Shown piece by piece: positions 27,138 to 33,944 of a stretch of 64,000 nt of DNA. The translations under genes were made by a program, and so were the position numbers. Every line of letters begins with the position of its first letter. Positions within the stretch are counted from its first letter, which is position 1. The DNA comes from Candidatus Poribacteria bacterium (GTDB taxonomy: Bacteria; Poribacteria; WGA-4E; PCPOR2b), in assembly GCA_028819845.1 (NCBI GenBank), contig JAPPKS010000027.1:458376-522375 (forward strand), in the 5' to 3' direction. The notes beneath the pieces are model-generated. The model was not told where the DNA came from. It did not search any database and was given only the letters and a program-made list of their open reading frames with translations.

Positions 27138-27164
27138 GATATAATTATTCCTCATAATTATATC
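27138..27164. promoter_or_regulatory. Palindrome in divergent intergenic region, candidate XRE operator
   Basis: GATATAATTAT (27138-27148), five bases, then its exact reverse complement (27154-27164). It lies between the divergent SDH-protease gene and the XRE-ImmA gene, where a helix-turn-helix dimer would control both directions. The sequence is AT-rich and may overlap promoter elements. Binding is not shown. Confidence 0.45.
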
Positions 27165-27277
27165 ATAATTCTGCATTACTTTCTATAATTTCTTAGGAAT
27201 TCATAATATTTGCATTTTTTGTTAACTATCGACAATTACGTTCCATTACCTTCTGTTTTCATATGTGAGATGATTTT

Positions 27278-28435
27278 ATGCCCGAGTACGTTCAAGGGGT
27301 TAATCCTACCATAATCGAGTGGGCGAGGAAACGTTCAGGATACACGCTTAAGGAAGTGGCGAAATCCCTCAACAAGGATGTTGAAACCATCTCCAATTGG
27401 GAGTCTGGGGAATGCGCACCGACCTATGCCCAACTTGAGAAACTAGCCCATAAATTCAAACGCCCCATTGCCCTGTTCTTCTTCCCGGAAGTTCCCGATG
27501 AACCTGATTTGATCGATCAGCTTGCGCTGCGAAGTTCAGAAATCGAGGAACTGAGCCCTAACATCCGCTTGCTGTTGCGTCATGCTGCCGCTAGACAACT
27601 TTCGTTGATGGAACTGAACATGGGCGTGAACCCTGCGGCCAGGAAAATCTTCCGCGATCTTCATACCCAAATACGAGCTCCCGTGGCGGACCTAGCACGC
27701 CAAGTTCGGGCGTATTTGGACATTAACGTTGAGACGCAGGCTAGTTGGAATACTCCGACTGAAGCCTTAGAAAACTGGAGGAACTGCATTCAGGAAAAGG
27801 GGATCTTTGTTTTCAAGGACGCATTTCAGGATGATTTCGTTGATGGGTTTTCTCTTGTCCATGAGCAGTTTCCCGTAATCTACCTGAACAACAGTAGACC
27901 TCATGCCAGACAGATCTTCTCACTCTTTCATGAATTAGCGCACCTGCTGCTCCGGCGGAATGGCATCACGCGCGGCGTTAAAATTGGAGGGGTGCAGATT
28001 GAGAGGTTTTGTAACCGATTTGCCGCTGAGTTCTTGGTACCGTCTTCCGATTTGGAAACGCGCCTCGATTATCCAGATTACGACGATGCCGCAATTTGGG
28101 AATTGGCAAGTCATTATAAGGTTAGTCGACCGGTAATATTGCTTAAACTAATTGATCGAAGTATACTCAAACCAACCGACTATAAGCGGAAGGCGAAAAA
28201 ATGGAAAGAAGCGCACCAATCCAAGCTTGAAAAAGAAGCGGAAAGTAAAAATTCTGGAGGAGGAGACTACTACAACACTCGCGCGGTGTATTTGGGCTAC
28301 AGATACCTGGAACTCGCTTTCAGCAGATATCATCAGGGGCAATGTTCGATTGAGGAACTTGCCGAACATCTGAATGTCAAGGTAAAGAGTGTGCCTGGGC
28401 TGGAAGACCGTCTGTTGAGAAAGGTTGCCAGTTAA
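27278..28435 (+). CDS. XRE helix-turn-helix plus ImmA/IrrE metallopeptidase (antitoxin/regulator)
   Basis: This is a 385-residue two-domain protein. Residues 10-70 form a Cro/CI helix-turn-helix ('GYTLKEVAKSLNKDVETISN'). Residues 150-300 are an ImmA/IrrE-type zinc protease with H-E-x-x-H at 218-222 ('LFHELAHLLL') and a third-ligand Glu in 'FAAEFLVP'. Such proteins cleave partner repressors after a stress signal, or act as antitoxins. The stop overlaps the start of the DUF4411 gene (TAATG), a known antitoxin-toxin-like pairing. The ATG at 27278 is preceded by 'gagatgatttt', a weak ribosome site. The probable operator lies at 27138-27164. Confidence 0.9.
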   Translation: MPEYVQGVNPTIIEWARKRSGYTLKEVAKSLNKDVETISNWESGECAPTYAQLEKLAHKFKRPIALFFFPEVPDEPDLIDQLALRSSEIEELSPNIRLLLRHAAARQLSLMELNMGVNPAARKIFRDLHTQIRAPVADLARQVRAYLDINVETQASWNTPTEALENWRNCIQEKGIFVFKDAFQDDFVDGFSLVHEQFPVIYLNNSRPHARQIFSLFHELAHLLLRRNGITRGVKIGGVQIERFCNRFAAEFLVPSSDLETRLDYPDYDDAAIWELASHYKVSRPVILLKLIDRSILKPTDYKRKAKKWKEAHQSKLEKEAESKNSGGGDYYNTRAVYLGYRYLELAFSRYHQGQCSIEELAEHLNVKVKSVPGLEDRLLRKVAS

Positions 28436-28902
28436 TGGTATACGTATTTGATACCAATAGTTTTAGGGTGCTCGGCAACTACTATCCCGCTCAATTCCAA
28501 ACTTTTTGGCGACAATTCAATCAAGCGGTAACCGATGGAAAGATAATCTCCGTGAGAGAGGTCCACAAAGAGCTAGAAACCCAGATACAGCCTCCTTTAT
28601 CTGATTGGGTAAAAAAACATAAAGGAATATTTATGCCGCCAAGCGCTGCGGAGACACGGTTTGTAACCAATATTTTTTCCATTAGGCATTTTCAAAAGCT
28701 AGTGAGCGCACAAAGTCTCCTAGCGGGTAATCCATGCGCAGATCCATTCGTCATTGCAAAAGCGGAGTTTATACATGGTTGCGTCGTCACGGAAGAAGCG
28801 CTGAAACCAAATGCCTCGAAAATCCCAAATGTTTGTGAGCATTTTGAGATTGACTGCACAAATCTCCAAGGGTTCATGGAAAGAGAGGGTTGGACGTTTT
28901 AG
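28435..28902 (+). CDS. DUF4411 PIN-like protein, probable toxin of the pair
   Basis: This is a 155-residue PIN-fold-like protein. It shows 'VFDTNSFRVL' at the N-terminus (first acidic residue of PIN nucleases), 'EVHKELETQ' and 'NPCADPFVIAKAEF' (further conserved acids), and 'VTEEALKPNASKIPNVCEHF' near the end. This order is typical of DUF4411 proteins, which are encoded with XRE/ImmA partners and are thought to be ribonuclease toxins; activity for this family is presumed from fold, not proven as far as I know. Its start overlaps the ImmA gene stop by one base, so both are translated together. Confidence 0.85.
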   Translation: MVYVFDTNSFRVLGNYYPAQFQTFWRQFNQAVTDGKIISVREVHKELETQIQPPLSDWVKKHKGIFMPPSAAETRFVTNIFSIRHFQKLVSAQSLLAGNPCADPFVIAKAEFIHGCVVTEEALKPNASKIPNVCEHFEIDCTNLQGFMEREGWTF

Positions 28903-28965
28903 TTCTTGACGGTAATGAAATGCAACGAGTTCCCAACCTAAAATCTGAAAAGAGGACAGACCAAC

Positions 28966-31905
28966 ATGGCACGAAAGAAACGGCAGGAAACAGAAGTCAA
29001 AGACTACCGGCACGAGGAGGCGACGCGGAAGAATAATCCGCCGGCGGGGATTGCTTCACATGCGAAGATTCGCGAAACGCCAAAGCGCGAATACGTTTAT
29101 AATCCGCACCTGCCGCCGGTACTTCGATTCGACGAGAGCGGCGGTTCCGACCGACTGCCGGCGTTGCTCGAAAAAGCGCAGCAGCAACCGCTCTCCGCCG
29201 AGGAGGTACAAATCCTCGCGGCGGGGTTGAGGCACCACGAGCCGTGGCTCGAATGGGCGGGGAAACAGGAGGCGAAGTCGTTCGCTGTCGATCCGGTGGC
29301 GTTGCACATCCACGAACGCGTGAGTGCACAAGCCATCGTGAAGGCGGCGCAGCGGGAAGACGTGTACCGCGACCTCTTCGCCGACCCGCAACAGGCGTAC
29401 CACGAAGTCGTGCAATCCTACCAACACGACGTGGATTGGTCGAACCGCCTCATTTTGGGCGACAGTCTTACCGTGATGAGTTCGCTGGCTCATCGCGAAG
29501 ATCTTGCCGGCAAAGTTCAGATGATTTACATTGACCCGCCCTATGGCATCAAGTTCGCTTCAAACTTCCAAGCCTCGGTTTTTCAGCGGGATGTTAAGGA
29601 TAAGGATAGCGATTTGCCTCGCCAACCAGAGCAAATTAAAGCCTACCGCGACACGTGGACGCTCGGCGTCCACTCCTATCTCGCGTACCTGCGCGACCGA
29701 CTGATTGTTGCCAAAGAACTACTGACGGATAGCGGCAGCATTTTTGTTCAGATCAGTGATGAGAATATTCATCGAGTGCGAAGCGTGATGGATGAGGTGT
29801 TTGGAAGTGAGAATTTTATTAATCAGATAGTTTTTACCAAGACGCGCTCCTTAGTCTCATCGGATTTTGTGACAACCATATGTGACTATATTCTTTGGTA
29901 TGCCAAGGATAGAGATCTTGCAAAAGAAAAAATGCGAAAGATATTTCTGGACAGACAGGATCAGAACCTAGCATCGCATTTTGAGAATTCCAATGGAGTA
30001 ATTTTGACCACTAGGGAATATAGCCTAAAACAACAAAATGGTGAATCTGTTGATGATTATCGGCCATTTATGTCAGATAATTTAATTCGCCGACCAAATC
30101 CCGAAATCAAAGTTGAATGGCAAGGCAGAAATATTGAAGGACGATTCCGAACCAACCGGGAGGGAATGATCAGAGCCTTAAATTCCAACAGGATTTTGTT
30201 CACCAAATCGGGTATTAGATACAAATTTTTTCTGAATGATTTTGCAGTATCACCCCTAAATCATCTTTGGTCAGACGTAATTGGAGCTCAAAATCCAATC
30301 TATGTTGTCCAGACAAATGATACAGTCATCGAACGATGCCTCCTCATGACCACAGATCCGGGTGATCTCGTTCTCGATCCAACCTGTGGCGGTGGCACCA
30401 CCGCTTACGTCGCAGAGCAGTGGGGAAGACGCTGGATAACCATGGATACAAGCCGTGTGGCAATTGCGCTGGCACGTCAACGCATTTTGACCGGGAACTT
30501 CGATTACTATGCACTCAAGGACGAATCGAAAGGCGCCGCGGGTGGATTCATCAACAAAACCGTCCCGCACATTACCCTCAAAAGTATCGCCCAGAACACC
30601 GCACTTGACTCCATCTTCGCGAAACATGAGCCGCTTCTTGAGGAGAAGTTGGAGGCGCTGAACCGTGCTTTGGACACAGTGACGCCAGAGATTCGCGCCG
30701 CGCTGCGCGGCAAACTCGCTGACAAGCAGCGGCGCGAGGGCAAGAAAGCCATCACCGAGGCTGACCGGCGGCGATGGCGACTGCCCTCAGACGGTTGGAA
30801 CGCGTGGGAGGTGCCGTTTGATACAGAGCCCAAGTGGTCGCCTGAGTTGAAGGCTGCCTTAACGGATTACCGAGAGGCGTGGCGGGCGAAGACGGATGAG
30901 GTAAACGCCTGTATTGCCGCGTCCGCCGACAGCGAGGAATTGGTCGATCAGCCGAAGGTGGATAGCAAGAAGTTACGGGTGAGCGGTCCTTTCACCGTCG
31001 AGGCGATACAGCCCGCGGAGGAATCGCTCATCGTTGATTCACCGATTGGCGGTGAACCGGAAGAAGAATTGGATACATTTGAGGCTGACGCTGTGGATCA
31101 CGATCCCGCGAATGCCGAGGCGTACCTGGATTGGATGATACGCCTGTTAAGAAATGATGGCGTGGGTTTTCCCGATAACAAGCGGATGAAATTCGCGGTA
31201 CTTGAACCGTTAGAAAAGGATATCCTGCACGCCGAAGGAACTTGGGATGATGACGCTGATGAACGCCGGATTGCCGTTGCGTTCGGGCCTCAACACGGTC
31301 CTGTGACTGTGATACAGGTCGAAGAAAGCTTGCGAATTGCATTTCGGCGCGGGTACGACGATCTGGTCTTCGCGGGATTCGGATTTGACGGCGCCGCCCA
31401 AGCTGCAATCCAAGACGACCCTGACTCGAAGGTCCGTATCCACATGGCGCACATTACTCCTGACGTGGCGATGGAGGATTTACTCAAGAAAACGCCTTCC
31501 AGTCAACTATTCACCGTGTTCGGTGCGCCGCGCACAACGATCATGGCTAAAGGTGACGGTGAATACATCGCCACGATGGAGGGTGTTGATGTGTACAATC
31601 CAGTGGAAAACTCGGTGAGTTCCGCGGGCGCAGATCAGGTGGCGGCGTGGTTCATTGACGGCGACTACGACGGCAGGACGTTCTGCATCACCCAAGCCTT
31701 TTTCCCCGACAAAAAGGCGTGGAATAAAATCGCACGGGCGCTCAAGAGCGTGATTGAACCGGAGCAATTTGAGAGGTTCAGCGGCACCGAATCGCTGCCG
31801 TTCGCTGCGGGCGAACATCGGCGTGTCGCCGTCAAGGTCATCGACCCGCGCGGGAATGAAGTGATGCGGGTCCATGATTTGCGGAGGACAGGATATAATC
31901 AATGA
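28966..31905 (+). CDS. Type III-like restriction-modification DNA methyltransferase (Mod)
   Basis: This is a 979-residue beta-class amino-methyltransferase, in which the catalytic motif precedes the SAM motif. Catalytic 'MIYIDPPYG' (Asp near 190) points to N6-adenine methylation. The SAM-binding 'VLDPTCGGGTTAYVAEQWGR' is near 470, with a presumed target-recognition region between them (about 280-450). The C-terminal 400 residues are a separate, acidic region common in large Mod proteins of this kind. The recognition-region DNA (29.8-30.3 kb) is visibly more AT-rich than its flanks, suggesting exchange of specificity. Partner Res gene: 33945-36920. Start: the ATG at 28966 after 'agaggacagacc'. 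The recognition sequence cannot be predicted. Confidence 0.93.
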   Translation: MARKKRQETEVKDYRHEEATRKNNPPAGIASHAKIRETPKREYVYNPHLPPVLRFDESGGSDRLPALLEKAQQQPLSAEEVQILAAGLRHHEPWLEWAGKQEAKSFAVDPVALHIHERVSAQAIVKAAQREDVYRDLFADPQQAYHEVVQSYQHDVDWSNRLILGDSLTVMSSLAHREDLAGKVQMIYIDPPYGIKFASNFQASVFQRDVKDKDSDLPRQPEQIKAYRDTWTLGVHSYLAYLRDRLIVAKELLTDSGSIFVQISDENIHRVRSVMDEVFGSENFINQIVFTKTRSLVSSDFVTTICDYILWYAKDRDLAKEKMRKIFLDRQDQNLASHFENSNGVILTTREYSLKQQNGESVDDYRPFMSDNLIRRPNPEIKVEWQGRNIEGRFRTNREGMIRALNSNRILFTKSGIRYKFFLNDFAVSPLNHLWSDVIGAQNPIYVVQTNDTVIERCLLMTTDPGDLVLDPTCGGGTTAYVAEQWGRRWITMDTSRVAIALARQRILTGNFDYYALKDESKGAAGGFINKTVPHITLKSIAQNTALDSIFAKHEPLLEEKLEALNRALDTVTPEIRAALRGKLADKQRREGKKAITEADRRRWRLPSDGWNAWEVPFDTEPKWSPELKAALTDYREAWRAKTDEVNACIAASADSEELVDQPKVDSKKLRVSGPFTVEAIQPAEESLIVDSPIGGEPEEELDTFEADAVDHDPANAEAYLDWMIRLLRNDGVGFPDNKRMKFAVLEPLEKDILHAEGTWDDDADERRIAVAFGPQHGPVTVIQVEESLRIAFRRGYDDLVFAGFGFDGAAQAAIQDDPDSKVRIHMAHITPDVAMEDLLKKTPSSQLFTVFGAPRTTIMAKGDGEYIATMEGVDVYNPVENSVSSAGADQVAAWFIDGDYDGRTFCITQAFFPDKKAWNKIARALKSVIEPEQFERFSGTESLPFAAGEHRRVAVKVIDPRGNEVMRVHDLRRTGYNQ

Positions 31906-31934
31906 CATACCGCTCCAGTGGCGCGTGATATTTC

Positions 31935-32052
31935 TTGTCTGAATCGCGGATTAAACAGATTATGCGGATGGCGCGGATTAAAAGCTGATTTAAACTTTGT
32001 ACGAAAAATCCGCGAAATCCAGTAATCCGTGTGAATCCGCGATTCAGACAAT
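31935..32052. repeat. Palindromic intergenic element TTGTCTGAATCGCGGATT
   Basis: TTGTCTGAATCGCGGATT at 31935-31952 and its exact reverse complement at 32034-32051 enclose about 80 bases with further 'cgcggatt' and 'aatccgcg' fragments. It is a repeat of the interspersed palindromic type and partly overlaps an upstream reading frame of the HicB-like gene. It has no coding content. Confidence 0.65.
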
Positions 32053-32096
32053 CTGCTAATGTCGGCTACATTGGGCCGCCAGACAATTCGAGAAAG

Positions 32097-32333
32097 ATGA
32101 TAAACAAGAATTACGACAACTTTGACGGATTCACGATCAACGTATTCCTTGATGAAGACGGAGATTACTTGGCGCATTTTGTTGAAATGCCCAATGTGTC
32201 TGCATTTTCAGACACTCCAGAGAATGCGTTGCGAGAGCTCGCCGTGGCTTGGAATGGTGTTAAGGAGAGCTATCAAAAACATCACGACCCAATCCCACAT
32301 GCACTGTCGCGAGAACCAAGATTTTTGTTGTGA
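32097..32333 (+). CDS. HicB-like protein, no HicA partner seen
   Basis: This is a 78-residue protein with the HicB/UPF0150 fold pattern: 'FTINVFLDEDGDYLAHFVEM' then 'VSAFSDTPENALRELAVAW'. In hicAB systems this partial RNase-H-like domain neutralises HicA. No HicA-type mRNA interferase and no C-terminal DNA-binding domain are visible here, so it is an orphan or has taken another role. It lies between the Mod and Res genes. The ATG at 32097 gives the natural N-terminus; upstream frame 32031-32096 lies in a palindromic repeat and is rejected. The ribosome site ('cgagaaag') is weak. Confidence 0.7.
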   Translation: MINKNYDNFDGFTINVFLDEDGDYLAHFVEMPNVSAFSDTPENALRELAVAWNGVKESYQKHHDPIPHALSREPRFLL

Positions 32334-32449
32334 ATGCTCTTTAAGTTTCTGTGCCACGAATCATAGTTGGCACCGCTCTGCGTGGATTGACAAATCCAAA
32401 CGAGTTTCAAAAATTGACCTAAATTGCCACCTGTGTCCGACCGTGGCCC

Positions 32450-32545
32450 AGAAACCGAGTTTTCCCACATGGAGGTGTGAGATTGACGAAAACCAGACTA
32501 ATCTACCCGTAAGTTTAGCAAATGTGAACCAAAAACTCGGTTTCT
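32450..32545. repeat. Spaced inverted repeat AGAAACCGAGTTTT ... AAAACTCGGTTTCT
   Basis: Arms at 32450-32463 and 32532-32545 are perfect reverse complements and match the arms of the tight hairpin at 23380-23411. It fills most of the 32334-32641 gap, which has no supported gene. Confidence 0.55.
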
Positions 32546-32641
32546 CTGTGTTGAAGCACCATAGGCGGAGATGAGTTTTTACACGGTCGTTACGGAAAGG
32601 GTTGAAATCGGCATGACCTGCTGGTAACGAAATTTAACAAG

Positions 32642-33826
32642 ATGAAAACGCTTATATTCTACGTACAATTAGTTTTGTTAATTGGTATTTTAATACCGTC
32701 ACTTTTGTACTCGCAGCAGAATCAAAACACGCAGAAGTCAAATCCGGTAATTGAAGACCTAAAGCAACGAGTGTCCGAACTCGAAAAAAAGCTACAGACT
32801 GTGGAAAATGTTGAAAAGCTGGATTTGCAATCTAAATTGGCTGAGGCGAATGCTAAACTTGCCGATGCACAGTTTGGCAAGTTTGAGAGAGAATTAAGGG
32901 ATTCTAATGATGATTGGCTGCGAAATTGGGGAATATTCGCACTGACATTTCTAGCAGTTGTCGGCGCGAGTGCACTGGCATGGGTTAAATCTAGGACTAA
33001 GCAATTAATTGCAGATGCTGTTGAAAAAAACCTTGATGGCTTTAAGGAAGCTGTGGAGCAGGTAGACATACTGAAAAAACAAGCTAAACACGCTTTGGAA
33101 GAGATGAGCATCCTGAAAAAACACAAAATGGAGATTGAAAAAAAGGATGCAATCACTGCGTTGAGACGCGTTGCGACAAGTAATCCTGAACAACGAAAAC
33201 CTCCATTCCCTGAGACGATCAATGCGCTTTCAGATGAGTTTCTTTTGCACATCGTTGAAGATGAAACAACTGACTTTTCCGCCCGACTTCAAGCGGCAGA
33301 GGTCTTGGTTGACAGAGAATCTTCACAAATTTCTGCTCTTCTACTAAAAATCTTAAACTCAGCCGTTGATCGCGACGAAAACCAACCAATTACGAACAAC
33401 CTTGACCCAAGTAATTGCTTATTTATTCTTGCAAAAATTCCAACCCATGAGACTTATCAAGGGCTTAAAGCGCTAATCAGCCGTGTATTGACTGAAAAAC
33501 CACGAAATGTGGACACGTATATTTCGGAAACAGTGACCTCGTTAGCTGAAATTGGTGTTAAATTGAATCTTGGCGACTCGATTCCCGAATTGAAATTGGC
33601 TATACCCATTTTGAAGAAGTTAAACCATAGGGTTATCAGCGCATTGACTGAGTATTTTGATAAGTTTAATGAACCAGAAGGATTGAAGGAAATATTGACT
33701 CAACATGGAATCAATAATAAACTCAGATACACAGAGGAAATCTGTTTGAGGGCATTGGACAAGCACGATTCTAAGTTTGTAGAAAAGTGGCGCGCACGAA
33801 AAGCAGCGGATGAAAGCGAGGCGTAA
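32642..33826 (+). CDS. Membrane-anchored coiled-coil protein with HEAT-like C-terminus, between Mod and Res
   Basis: This 394-residue protein has a signal peptide or N-terminal anchor ('FYVQLVLLIGILIPSLLYSQ') and a coiled coil at about 35-85 ('IEDLKQRVSELEKKLQTVEN'). One membrane helix lies near 100-117 ('IFALTFLAVVGASALAWV') and a second, charged helical stretch at 118-180. The C-terminal half (185-390) consists of short helical units resembling HEAT-like repeats ('DFSARLQAAEVLVDRESSQI'). I do not recognise the family. It is encoded between the two restriction-modification genes in the same direction, at lower GC than both, which suggests a later insertion or an accessory defence role. Confidence 0.75.
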   Translation: MKTLIFYVQLVLLIGILIPSLLYSQQNQNTQKSNPVIEDLKQRVSELEKKLQTVENVEKLDLQSKLAEANAKLADAQFGKFERELRDSNDDWLRNWGIFALTFLAVVGASALAWVKSRTKQLIADAVEKNLDGFKEAVEQVDILKKQAKHALEEMSILKKHKMEIEKKDAITALRRVATSNPEQRKPPFPETINALSDEFLLHIVEDETTDFSARLQAAEVLVDRESSQISALLLKILNSAVDRDENQPITNNLDPSNCLFILAKIPTHETYQGLKALISRVLTEKPRNVDTYISETVTSLAEIGVKLNLGDSIPELKLAIPILKKLNHRVISALTEYFDKFNEPEGLKEILTQHGINNKLRYTEEICLRALDKHDSKFVEKWRARKAADESEA

Positions 33827-33944
33827 GAAGTTCGTTCAGCGCAGCCTACAACCTCCCCTTGCCCCTCCTTAGTAAGGAAGGGAATGAGGTTGAGAAAACC
33901 GGTAAAGCACGAGCACGGACGCAGTCAACAAGTAAGGAGCATTC

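Noticed and set aside
32097..32333. Complete hicAB toxin-antitoxin pair
   Set aside because: No HicA-type gene is found on either side; only the HicB-like part is present.
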